A stretch of DNA of 64,000 bases, taken from Aquabacterium olei. GTDB lineage: Bacteria; Pseudomonadota; Gammaproteobacteria; Burkholderiales; Burkholderiaceae_C. The notes beneath the pieces are model-generated. The model did no database searches, was not told where the DNA came from, and saw nothing but the letters and a program-made list of their open reading frames with translations. The stretch spans positions 2,170,001 to 2,234,000 of the forward strand of contig NZ_CP029210.1 in assembly GCF_003100395.1 (NCBI RefSeq), in the 5' to 3' direction. Positions 16,687 to 24,469 of this stretch are shown in pieces (positions within the stretch are counted from its first letter, which is position 1; each line of letters starts with the position of its first letter). Position numbers and translations under genes: made by a program.

Positions 16687-17070
16687 TTAACCCCAACGCG
16701 GAGACGACCGGCCCCAGGCCTGCAGGCAGGCGAGCGTCAACTCGCGCACCAGCTGGTCGTTCACGGGCTGGCGGTAGCGGATCTTGATGTGGCGCATGCC
16801 CTTGCCGGCGCCATCCAGTTCAGGGAACTCGCTGACGAGTTGGACGCCGTTGAAGATCTGCAGGTGGGCGTGCATCTTGTAGAGCACGATGGCCATCACG
16901 TTGTCGCCATCGTTCATGAAGCACAGGTTGCCCCACTTCACTTCCGGACGCAGCAGCGGGGCGGCCGACACGATGGCCTTGTGCATGGCCTGGGCGGTGT
17001 CGCGCTGCTCAGGGCGCAGGCTGTCGTAGAACGCGTTGATCAACGCAGGAGACTGAAGCGGTCGGCGCAT
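16687..17070 (-). CDS. DUF1801 (YdhG/YjhX-like) domain protein
   Basis: Small protein of 127 residues with the DUF1801 pattern: ALINAFYDSLRPEQRDTAQAM, then EVKWGNLCFMNDGDNVMAIVLYKMHAHLQIFNG and a C-terminal KIRYRQPVNDQLVRELTLAC. This fold resembles frataxin/YdhG proteins; biochemical function is unknown. The open frame reaches 17289 but similarity begins at the ATG at 17070. There is no ribosome-binding site in front. A candidate promoter lies 196-223 bases upstream, giving a long leader. Confidence 0.75.
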   Translation of the reverse strand: MRRPLQSPALINAFYDSLRPEQRDTAQAMHKAIVSAAPLLRPEVKWGNLCFMNDGDNVMAIVLYKMHAHLQIFNGVQLVSEFPELDGAGKGMRHIKIRYRQPVNDQLVRELTLACLQAWGRSSPRWG

Positions 17071-17265
17071 GGGGGAAAGACCCAGGAAGAGTGGTACTGC
17101 AGGAACGTCACCACGCGACCGCCGGCTCCCTGAAGCGCGGACGCTTCCCGTGCGGGCACATGGACCCGGGACCACCCACTGCCTGTTCTTGTCTGCCGAC
17201 GCGGTCAACAACGCAGTCCCGGTTGCGACCTGGTACGTCTCGGTGTCAGCCCAGGTCGGCCCGAG

Positions 17266-17293
17266 ATTGTAACGTTCCGTTAAGAACACTCAA
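17266..17293 (-). promoter_or_regulatory. Candidate sigma-70 promoter upstream of the DUF1801 gene
   Basis: On the minus strand TTGAGT (17288-17293) and TACAAT (17266-17271) are separated by 16 bases. Predicted start near 17259, so the leader would be about 190 bases. This is the only recognisable element in the 267-base gap 17071-17337 apart from the palindrome at 17303-17316. Confidence 0.45.
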
Positions 17294-17302
17294 CGCCCGG
17301 AC

Positions 17303-17316
17303 GGGTGGATCCACCC
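17303..17316. repeat. Perfect 14-base palindrome between dcd and the DUF1801 gene
   Basis: GGGTGGATCCACCC reads the same on both strands. It lies 22 bases past the dcd stop and 10 bases upstream of the -35 of the predicted DUF1801-gene promoter. It could be an operator or a weak hairpin; no T-run follows on the minus strand. Confidence 0.45.
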
Positions 17317-17337
17317 ATCTTTATCGGCGCCGCCGGT

Positions 17338-17907
17338 TCAGGTCTTAGGCAGGGTCACCCCACGTTGCCCCTGGTACTTGCCACCTCGGTCACGGTAACT
17401 TGTCTCGCAGACCTCGTCGCTCTCGAAAAAGAGGACCTGAGCACAGCCCTCGCCCGCGTAGATCTTGGCCGGCAGCGGCGTGGTGTTGCTGAATTCGAGC
17501 GTGACGTAGCCTTCCCACTCGGGCTCGAACGGCGTGACGTTGACAATGATGCCGCAGCGGGCATAGGTGCTCTTGCCCAGGCAGATGGTCAGCACGTTGC
17601 GCGGAATGCGGAAGTATTCGACCGTGCGGGCCAGCGCGAAGCTGTTGGGCGGGATGATGCAGACGTCGCTGTTGATGTCGACGAAGCTTTTCTCATCGAA
17701 GTTCTTCGGGTCGACCACCGTGGAGTGGATGTTGGTGAAGACCTTGAACTCGGGCGCACAGCGGATGTCGTAGCCGTAGCTCGACGTGCCGTAGCTGACG
17801 ATCTTCTGACCCGTGGCCGACTGGCGGATCTGCCCTGGCTCGAAGGGCTCGATCATGCCGTGCTCTTCAGCCATGCGGCGGATCCAGCGGTCTGACTTGA
17901 TGCTCAT
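17338..17907 (-). CDS. dcd: dCTP deaminase
   Basis: Converts dCTP to dUTP, feeding thymidylate synthesis. The 189-residue product starts [20 protein letters not shown] and includes [14 protein letters not shown] near 40-53, the nucleotide-binding [21 protein letters not shown] with the catalytic Glu, and the C-terminal [14 protein letters not shown]. Length is one residue off the usual 188. The frame is open further upstream but the family starts at this ATG, with AGGAG shortly before it. It diverges from the nas operon; the 250 bases between hold the nas control region. Confidence 0.95.
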   Translation of the reverse strand: MSIKSDRWIRRMAEEHGMIEPFEPGQIRQSATGQKIVSYGTSSYGYDIRCAPEFKVFTNIHSTVVDPKNFDEKSFVDINSDVCIIPPNSFALARTVEYFRIPRNVLTICLGKSTYARCGIIVNVTPFEPEWEGYVTLEFSNTTPLPAKIYAGEGCAQVLFFESDEVCETSYRDRGGKYQGQRGVTLPKT

Positions 17908-17997
17908 GGATGCAATGCTCCTGTTCTGACAGGCGTGATTGTCTCCGATCGCGCGGCCTGGAGATGCTGTGCGGGTCGGCGTTGTGCCGGGACAGGC

Positions 17998-18014
17998 AGC
18001 ACCCGGATGGTGCT
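17998..18014 (+). promoter_or_regulatory. Putative NtrC-binding site 1 of the nas operon
   Basis: AGCACCC-GGA-TGGTGCT matches the NtrC 17-mer (TGCACYA-WWW-TGGTGCA) at nearly every dyad position. Its centre is about 115 bases upstream of the start predicted from the sigma-54 element, a normal enhancer distance. Confidence 0.6.
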
Positions 18015-18060
18015 GGCGCGCGCGCCGCTTCCACGCGCGGCCGCACCACCCGCTGGCAGA

Positions 18061-18077
18061 GGAACCAGCCTGGTGCA
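18061..18077 (+). promoter_or_regulatory. Putative NtrC-binding site 2 of the nas operon
   Basis: GGAACCA-GCC-TGGTGCA has a perfect right half-site and a partial left half-site of the NtrC consensus. Its centre is 63 bases from that of site 1, close to six helical turns, so both would face the same side of the DNA. A further GCACCA half-site is at 18043-18048. Confidence 0.5.
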
Positions 18078-18094
18078 CGGCGGACAAGAACCGG

Positions 18095-18110
18095 TGGCCC
18101 CGTACTTGCA
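18095..18110 (+). promoter_or_regulatory. Sigma-54 (-24/-12) promoter of the nas operon
   Basis: TGGCCC-CGTAC-TTGCA fits the sigma-54 consensus TGGCAC-N5-TTGCW with one mismatch and the invariant GG-N10-GC spacing. Transcription would begin near 18121, 37 bases before the ATG at 18158; GGAG at 18147-18150 is the ribosome-binding site. Confidence 0.7.
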
Positions 18111-18157
18111 TCACCCGGGGCATAACGATTCTGAAATCCCGCTGACGGAGCACGCGC

Positions 18158-19447
18158 ATGGCCAAGCTCAAACTGGTGATGGTCGGCAACGGCATGGCCG
18201 GTGTCCGAACCCTTGAGGAACTGCTGAAGGTGGCGCCGGATCTGTACGAGATCACGGTGTTCGGGGCAGAGCCCCACCCCAACTACAACCGCATCCTGCT
18301 GTCGCCGGTGCTGGCCGGCGAGCAGACGCTCGACGAAATCATCCTCAACCCACTGAGCTGGTATGCCGACCACGGCATCCGCCTGCATCTGAACCGCCGC
18401 GTGGTCGAGGTCGACCGTCGGCGCAGGGTGGTGGTGGCCGACGACGGCACCGAAGCGCCGTATGACCGGCTTCTGCTGGCCACCGGCTCGAGCCCCTTCA
18501 TCCTGCCCGTGCCCGGCAAGGAGCTGGACGGCGTGATCGCTTACCGCGACATCGCCGACACCAACCGGATGATCGAGGCGGCCCGCACACATCGGCATGC
18601 CGTGGTGATCGGCGGTGGCCTGCTGGGGCTGGAAGCCGCCAATGGCCTGATGTTGCGCGGCATGACGGTCACCGTGGTGCACATTGCCCCGTGGCTGATG
18701 GAGCGGCAACTGGACCAGGTGGCGGCCACGATGCTGCAGCGCTCGCTGGAGGCGCGTGGCCTGCGCTTCCGCATCGGCGCGCAGACCGAGGCGCTGCTGG
18801 GCGGCGACGACGGCGGCGTGCAAGCCGTGCGCTTCAAGGATGGCACCGAAGTGCAGGCAGATCTCGTGGTGATGGCGGCCGGCATCCGCCCGAACACGGA
18901 GCTGGCGCGACGCATCGGCCTGCTGTGCGACCACGACGGACGCGGCGGGATTTCGGTGAGCGACACGATGCAGACACTGACCGACCCGCGCATCTATGCA
19001 GTGGGCGAATGTGCTTCGCACCGGGGCGTGGCATACGGGCTGGTGGCGCCCTTGTTCGAGCAAGGGCGCGTGTGTGCCACGCATCTGGCGCAGTTCGGCA
19101 TTGGCCGCTACGGTGGTTCGCAGACCTCCACCAAGCTCAAGGTGACGGGCATCGACCTGTTCTCGGCCGGGCAGTTCATGGGCGGCGACGGCACGGAGGA
19201 AATCGTGCTGACCGACCCGTTCGGCGGTGTCTACAAGAAGCTCGTGCTCAAGAACGACCGGCTGGTGGGTGCGTGCCTGTACGGCGACACCGCGGATGGC
19301 AGCTGGTACTTCCGGCTGATTCGCGAGGGCACGAAGGTGGCGCACCTGCGCGGGCAGCTGATGTTTGGCGAACCTGCTCAGGCTGACGACGCCATGGGCG
19401 AGCCCCCGAACGACGTGGCCGCCGCGCCCGAGCGCCTGGCTGCCTGA
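18158..19447 (+). CDS. Assimilatory nitrate reductase electron-transfer subunit, FAD/NAD(P)H-dependent (NasC/NirB N-domain-like)
   Basis: FAD-dependent oxidoreductase of 429 residues equivalent to the N-terminal half of NirB-type nitrite reductases. The FAD dinucleotide fold is [14 protein letters not shown] (9-22), [16 protein letters not shown] is at 105-120 and the NAD(P)-binding fold is [12 protein letters not shown] (150-161). It ends without the [2Fe-2S] and sirohaem domains of full NirB. Next to nasA this is the electron donor (as NasC in Klebsiella or NasB in Bacillus). The start is fixed by GGAG seven bases upstream. It is the first gene behind the sigma-54 promoter, so it is likely induced by nitrogen limitation. 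Confidence 0.87.
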   Translation: MAKLKLVMVGNGMAGVRTLEELLKVAPDLYEITVFGAEPHPNYNRILLSPVLAGEQTLDEIILNPLSWYADHGIRLHLNRRVVEVDRRRRVVVADDGTEAPYDRLLLATGSSPFILPVPGKELDGVIAYRDIADTNRMIEAARTHRHAVVIGGGLLGLEAANGLMLRGMTVTVVHIAPWLMERQLDQVAATMLQRSLEARGLRFRIGAQTEALLGGDDGGVQAVRFKDGTEVQADLVVMAAGIRPNTELARRIGLLCDHDGRGGISVSDTMQTLTDPRIYAVGECASHRGVAYGLVAPLFEQGRVCATHLAQFGIGRYGGSQTSTKLKVTGIDLFSAGQFMGGDGTEEIVLTDPFGGVYKKLVLKNDRLVGACLYGDTADGSWYFRLIREGTKVAHLRGQLMFGEPAQADDAMGEPPNDVAAAPERLAA

Positions 19448-19554
19448 ACGCCCCGGCCCGTGCCGCCCGCTGCGGCCTCGCCTGCATTGCCCCCGACACG
19501 ACGCCACTCCAAGCAGGGTGGTGCCCGCTGAGACCTGGTTTCCCTCGATCCACC

Positions 19555-22389
19555 ATGAGCCTGTCCGCCCAGCCCGACACCCTGACCCGCACCACCTGCC
19601 CCTACTGCGGCACCGGCTGCGGGGTGATCGTCTCCACCCGCCAGGGCCGCATCGTCGACGTGCAGGGCGACCCCCGGCACCCGGCCAACGCCGGCCGCCT
19701 GTGCACCAAGGGCAGCACGCTGCATCTGACTGCCGCCGATCACGTGACCCGTCAGGCGCGGCTGCTGACGCCCATGGCACGGGCGCAGCGCGGCGGTGTG
19801 CCGCAACCCATCGGCTGGAACGCGGCGCTGGAGCAGGCTGCAGACCGCTTTGCGCAAGTGATCCGCGAGCATGGCCCGCAGGCGGTCGGCTTCTATGGCT
19901 CAGGCCAGTTGCTGACCGAGGACTACTACGTGCTCAACAAGCTGGTGAAGGGGCTGATCGGCACCAACAACCTCGACACCAATTCGCGCCTGTGCATGAG
20001 CAGCGCAGTGGCCGGCTACAAGGCCACGCTGGGCGCGGACGCGCCGCCCGCCTGCTATGACGACGTCCAGCATGCACAGACACTGTTCATCGTGGGGGCC
20101 AACACGGCCTGGGCGCACCCCATTCTGTTGCGGCGCATCGAAGACGCGCGCAAGGCCAACCCGGCGTTGAAGCTGATCGTGGCCGACCCGCGCCGCACCG
20201 AGACCGCCGAGATGGCCGACCTGTTCCTGCCCATCCAGCCGGGTACGGACGTGGCCTTGTTCCATGGCATGCTGAACGTGCTGCTGGAGGAAGGCCTGGT
20301 CGACAAGGCGTTCATCGACGCCCACACCGACGGGTTCGATGCGCTGTGCGAGGCGGCACAGGCGTGCTCGCCCGCTGCAGCGGCGGCACTGTGCGGCATC
20401 CCGCTGGACGATCTGCGGCAGGCGGCCCGCTGGTTCGGCGGTCACACGCCGACGCTGTCGCTCTACTGCCAGGGCTTGAACCAGAGCGCCCGTGGAACGG
20501 ACAAGAACGCGGCCCTGATCAACCTGCATCTGGCCACCGGGCAGATCGGCAAGCCGGGCGCAGGGCCTTTCTCGCTGACCGGTCAGCCCAATGCCATGGG
20601 TGGCCGTGAAGTGGGCGGCATGGCGAACCTGCTGAGCGCTCACCGCGACCTGGCCAACGCCAGCCACCGCGAGGAGGTGGCCGCGCTGTGGGGGGTGGAT
20701 GCGGTGCCGGAGCAGCCCGGCCTCACGGCGGTGGCCATGTTCGAAGCCGCAGCACGCGGCGAGATCAAGGCGCTGTGGATTGCCTGTACGAACCCGGCCC
20801 AGTCGATGCCGGATCAGGCCACGGTGCGCCGTGCGCTGGAACGCGTCGATTTCGTGGTGGTGCAGGAAGCCTTTGCCACCACGGCCACCTGCGCCCACGC
20901 CGACCTGCTCTTGCCGGCCACCACCTGGGGGGAAAAGGACGGCACGGTGACCAACAGTGAACGCCGCATCAGCCGCGTACGGCCCGCCGTTGCGCCGGCC
21001 GGGGAAGCGCGCCACGACTGGTTCATCTTCACGGACTTCGGCCGCCGGCTGGAAGCACGGCTGCCGGAGCGCACCGCCCGTTACCGCCCCGGCACGCGCA
21101 CTCTCTTTCCGTACACCACGCCCGAATCGGTGTGGATGGAGCACCGGGCCTCTACGCGGGGTCGCGATCTGGACATCACCGGGCTGAGTTACCACCTGCT
21201 GGAGACACGAGGCCCTCAGCAGTGGCCGATGCCGGACGGAGCGACGCAAGGGACCGCGCGGCTGTATGCCGACGGGGCGTTCCCGACGGCCAACGGGCGC
21301 GCGCGCTTTGCCCCGGTGGCCTACGCGCCCGTGGCCGAACCCTGCGATGCCGACTACCCCTTCAGCCTGAACACCGGACGGCTGCGCGACCAGTGGCACG
21401 GCATGAGCCGCACGGGCACGCTCGGCCGCCTGTTTGGCCACGTGAGCGAACCGGCTGTCGAACTGCACCCGGACGACATGCGGCGCCTGGGGCTGGCGGA
21501 GGGGGATCTGGTTCAGGTTCGCTCGCGGCGGGGTGCCCTCGTCCTCCCGGCCCAGGCTTCGGATGCGATGGCGCCGAGCCAGGCTTACATCGCCATGCAC
21601 TGGGGCCCCGAGTACCTCGGCGGCCAGACCGAAACGGGCGACCCGGTGGCCGGCGTGAACAGCCTGACCCAACCCGCCGGGTGCCCGACCTCGCGCCAGC
21701 CCGAGCTGAAGCACGCGGCCGTGCACTTGGCGCCCGTCACCCTGCCGTGGCGGCTGCTGGGGCTCGCCTGGCTGCCCGCGGAGCAGGCGCTGTCCGTTCG
21801 CGAGGCGCTCAAGCCCCTGATGGGCGCCTTTGCGTTCAGCAGCTGCGTGCCCTTCGGGCGCGAGGGGGCGGACGGAGCGCATGAGGTGGGGGTGCTGTTC
21901 CGGGCTGCGGCCGCCCAGCCGGTGGATGCGGCCATGCTGACGGCCTTGCGCGCCCTGCTGAAACTGGACGGTGACGATGTGATGCGACTGGATGACGTCC
22001 ACGGTGGGCAGCATCGCGCCATGCGCCTGCGCCGCGAGGCGGACGGCCTGCGGCTGATCGGCTGCCTGCTGGCGGGCGACACCCGCTCGGAGGCCTGGCT
22101 GCGGCCGCTGCTGCAGGACGGACTGGTGGCCGATGCGTATGGCCGGTTCCTGCTGGCGCCGGGCGCCACACCGCCGGTGGCCATGGCGGCCCGAGGCAAG
22201 CAGGTGTGCACCTGCTTCAACGTGAGCGAATCGGCCATCACCACGGCGCTGAGCCACTGCCCGGGCAATGACGACGAACGCCTGGCGCGGGTGCAGGGCG
22301 AGCTGAAGTGCGGCACCAACTGTGGCTCGTGCATCCCGGCACTGCGCAAGCTGGTGAAGCGCCACCCGGTGCCGGAGACCCAGAGCTGA
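19555..22389 (+). CDS. nasA: Assimilatory nitrate reductase catalytic subunit
   Basis: Cytoplasmic molybdoenzyme of 944 residues that reduces nitrate to nitrite. N-terminal [4Fe-4S] ligands are Cys15, Cys18, Cys22 and Cys50 (CPYCGTGC...GRLCTKG). The bis-MGD domains follow, with GQLLTEDYYVLNKLVKG, FIVGANTAWAHPILLRR and the C-terminal molybdopterin-dinucleotide domain (FSLNTGRLRDQWHGMSRTG). A BFD-like [2Fe-2S] domain ends the protein (C885-x-C887 and C923-x2-C926), typical of NasA that takes electrons from a flavoprotein partner. The flavoprotein gene lies 107 bases upstream. No nitrite reductase or nitrate transporter is in the window. Confidence 0.94.
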   Translation: MSLSAQPDTLTRTTCPYCGTGCGVIVSTRQGRIVDVQGDPRHPANAGRLCTKGSTLHLTAADHVTRQARLLTPMARAQRGGVPQPIGWNAALEQAADRFAQVIREHGPQAVGFYGSGQLLTEDYYVLNKLVKGLIGTNNLDTNSRLCMSSAVAGYKATLGADAPPACYDDVQHAQTLFIVGANTAWAHPILLRRIEDARKANPALKLIVADPRRTETAEMADLFLPIQPGTDVALFHGMLNVLLEEGLVDKAFIDAHTDGFDALCEAAQACSPAAAAALCGIPLDDLRQAARWFGGHTPTLSLYCQGLNQSARGTDKNAALINLHLATGQIGKPGAGPFSLTGQPNAMGGREVGGMANLLSAHRDLANASHREEVAALWGVDAVPEQPGLTAVAMFEAAARGEIKALWIACTNPAQSMPDQATVRRALERVDFVVVQEAFATTATCAHADLLLPATTWGEKDGTVTNSERRISRVRPAVAPAGEARHDWFIFTDFGRRLEARLPERTARYRPGTRTLFPYTTPESVWMEHRASTRGRDLDITGLSYHLLETRGPQQWPMPDGATQGTARLYADGAFPTANGRARFAPVAYAPVAEPCDADYPFSLNTGRLRDQWHGMSRTGTLGRLFGHVSEPAVELHPDDMRRLGLAEGDLVQVRSRRGALVLPAQASDAMAPSQAYIAMHWGPEYLGGQTETGDPVAGVNSLTQPAGCPTSRQPELKHAAVHLAPVTLPWRLLGLAWLPAEQALSVREALKPLMGAFAFSSCVPFGREGADGAHEVGVLFRAAAAQPVDAAMLTALRALLKLDGDDVMRLDDVHGGQHRAMRLRREADGLRLIGCLLAGDTRSEAWLRPLLQDGLVADAYGRFLLAPGATPPVAMAARGKQVCTCFNVSESAITTALSHCPGNDDERLARVQGELKCGTNCGSCIPALRKLVKRHPVPETQS

Positions 22390-22459
22390 ACAGGCCCGAT
22401 CCCCTCACCCGATAATGCGGGCCCGGGTGGATCGGTCCGCCCCCTCACGATCGGATCCC

Positions 22460-23419
22460 ATGAGCATTGCCTCCTACATCAAGGTGATCGGCCGCGGCAA
22501 GGACGGCGCCCGTCCCCTGAGCGCCGAGCAGGCGGACGACCTGCTGAGCCAGGTGCTGGACGGCAAGGTGACCGACCTGGAGATCGGCGCCTTCTGCCTC
22601 GCCATGCGCATCAAGGGTGAAACGCCCGAAGAGCTGGACGGCTTCGTGCAGGCCTCGCTGCGCCGATGCGTGCCCCTGACCGCGGCTTCGGCGCGCGTGC
22701 CGGGCAGCCGGGGCACGGTGGTGCTGCCCTCGTACAACGGGGCGCGCAAGCTGCCGAACTTCACGCCGTTGCTGGCCGCGCTGCTGGCGCGCCAGGGGGT
22801 GGCCGTGCTGGTACATGGCCCCACGGCCGACCCGACACGCGTGACCACGGCCGAGGTCTGGCGCACGCTGAGGTGGGCCAGGGTGGAGGACGAGGACGCG
22901 CTGGTGGCAGCCTGGGCGGCTGCGCGACCCGCCTTCATCGACACCGAGACGCTGTGCCCTGCCCTTGCGAAGCTGCTGGCCGTGCGCTGGACCATCGGGC
23001 TGCGCAACCCGGGCCACACCGTGGCCAAGCTGCTGGATCCGTTCGCGGCATCGGGCCGGCCGGCCATGCGGGTGGTCAATCACACGCACCCGGAGTACGC
23101 GCACTCGCTGACGGGCTACCTGCAGCGCCTTCGCGCCAACGCCTTGCTGATGCGGGGCACCGAAGGCGAACCGGTGGCCGATGCGCGCCGGCAGCCGCGC
23201 TTCGACGTGTTCCTGCAGGGCGAGCGTGACGAAACGCTGTCCCGCTCGCCGCAGGAGGGCGTGCTGTCGGCCCTGCCCGAGTTGCCCGAGGGCTACGCCG
23301 CCGATGTGACCGCGGCCCACATCGAGGCCATGCTGGCGGGCCGCGTGGCCGTGCCGGATGCCATCACCGCGCAGGTGGATTGTCTGGTGGCGGCTCTGGC
23401 CCGGCAGACCGAACGCTGA
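22460..23419 (+). CDS. ybiB: DNA-binding protein YbiB (TrpD2-like)
   Basis: The 319-residue product has the anthranilate-phosphoribosyltransferase fold of the YbiB/TrpD2 family, which binds nucleic acid rather than acting in tryptophan synthesis. The helical N-terminal domain has LSAEQADDLLSQVLDGKVTD and EIGAFCLAMRIKGET; the core has VVLPSYNGARKLPNFTPLLAAL and LRNPGHTVAKLLDPF. The phosphoribosyl motifs of true TrpD are altered. It begins 70 bases after nasA on the same strand and may share its transcript; nasA-ybiB adjacency is common in Burkholderiales. LexA control, seen in E. coli, is not evident here. Confidence 0.87.
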   Translation: MSIASYIKVIGRGKDGARPLSAEQADDLLSQVLDGKVTDLEIGAFCLAMRIKGETPEELDGFVQASLRRCVPLTAASARVPGSRGTVVLPSYNGARKLPNFTPLLAALLARQGVAVLVHGPTADPTRVTTAEVWRTLRWARVEDEDALVAAWAAARPAFIDTETLCPALAKLLAVRWTIGLRNPGHTVAKLLDPFAASGRPAMRVVNHTHPEYAHSLTGYLQRLRANALLMRGTEGEPVADARRQPRFDVFLQGERDETLSRSPQEGVLSALPELPEGYAADVTAAHIEAMLAGRVAVPDAITAQVDCLVAALARQTER

Positions 23420-23427
23420 ACGAGCCC

Positions 23428-24429
23428 TCAGGCCTTGCGCGCCGTGCCGCCCAGTCGCCCCAGCACCAGCACAGCCACGACCACCACGGCCGTCCCCGCC
23501 AGCAGCCGTGTCGAGATGGGCTCGTCCAGCCAGATGGACGCCATCCAGATGGTCGACAGCGGGCCCACCATGCCGATCTGCGACGCGGTCGACGCGCCCA
23601 GCAGCGCCACCCCGCGCATCACGAACCACATGGGCAACACGGTGCACGCGGTGGCGTTCAGCAGTGACAGGGTGTAGACCTCGATCGGCAGGCCTTGCAG
23701 CGAGCCCATGGTCCCGCCGCTGCCCAACCACACCACCGACCACTGCACCAGTGTGACCACACAGGCGATCGATGACGCCAGGCCGATGAGGCGCGCGGAA
23801 CCGACCCGTGCGACCAGCCGGCCACTGCCGATCAGGTACAGCGCATAGGCCGTGGCGCTGAGGAACACGAGCACGCTGCCGATGGCGACCGCACGCCCGG
23901 GCGACACCCCACCGGCCGACGCCGCGGCCATGTGGGCCACATCCAGATCGTGTCCCCACACCAGCATCACCCCTGCGTAGGCAAGCGCCATGGCAACCAC
24001 CTGGGCGAGGCTGACCCGCTGACGGAACCACAGCGCCGACAGCAGCAGCACGATGGCCGGGTTGAGGTAGAGGATGGCGCGCTCGAGCGCGGCGCTGATG
24101 TACTGCAGGCCGAGAAAGTCGAACGTGCTGGCCAGGTAGTAGCCGCAGAAGCCCAGGCCCGCGATCTGCCAGCGCTCACGTCGGCTGAGGGGCACGCGGG
24201 GGGCGGCGCCCTGCCCTGCACGCCCCGTCCACCACGCGATGATCAGGAAGAGCGGCAACGCGATGGCCATGCGCAGGCCGATCACCGCGAAGGCGTCGGC
24301 GCCCGTCCGGTACATGAGCTTGGCGAGGATGGCTTTTCCGGAGAACGCCACCGCCCCGGCCAGCGCGAAGGCCAGGCCTTGCAGGCGGCGGGTGTCGGAA
24401 GGGAGAAGGGATCGGGCAGGCGGGTGCAT
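23428..24429 (-). CDS. EamA/DMT family transporter
   Basis: Ten-segment inner-membrane exporter of 333 residues with two EamA repeats. The first repeat starts with LQGLAFALAGAVAFSGKAILAKLMYRTG, typical of the drug/metabolite family; the second spans the latter half, ending in ISTRLLAGTAVVVVAVLVLG. Substrate not predictable. It sits tail to tail with ybiB (eight bases apart) and starts 40 bases after the stop of the indolepyruvate oxidoreductase gene on the same strand, so may export a product linked to amino- or oxo-acid metabolism; this is only positional inference. Confidence 0.85.
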   Translation of the reverse strand: MHPPARSLLPSDTRRLQGLAFALAGAVAFSGKAILAKLMYRTGADAFAVIGLRMAIALPLFLIIAWWTGRAGQGAAPRVPLSRRERWQIAGLGFCGYYLASTFDFLGLQYISAALERAILYLNPAIVLLLSALWFRQRVSLAQVVAMALAYAGVMLVWGHDLDVAHMAAASAGGVSPGRAVAIGSVLVFLSATAYALYLIGSGRLVARVGSARLIGLASSIACVVTLVQWSVVWLGSGGTMGSLQGLPIEVYTLSLLNATACTVLPMWFVMRGVALLGASTASQIGMVGPLSTIWMASIWLDEPISTRLLAGTAVVVVAVLVLGRLGGTARKA

Positions 24430-24469
24430 CCCGGCACCTTAGCCGATCTGCCGTCCCCTCCGCCGCAGA

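Noticed and set aside
17920..17933. LexA box before dcd
   Set aside because: CCTGT-TCTG-ACAGG has a four-base spacer; the LexA box needs CTGT-N8-ACAG. At most it is a weak hairpin near the ribosome-binding site.
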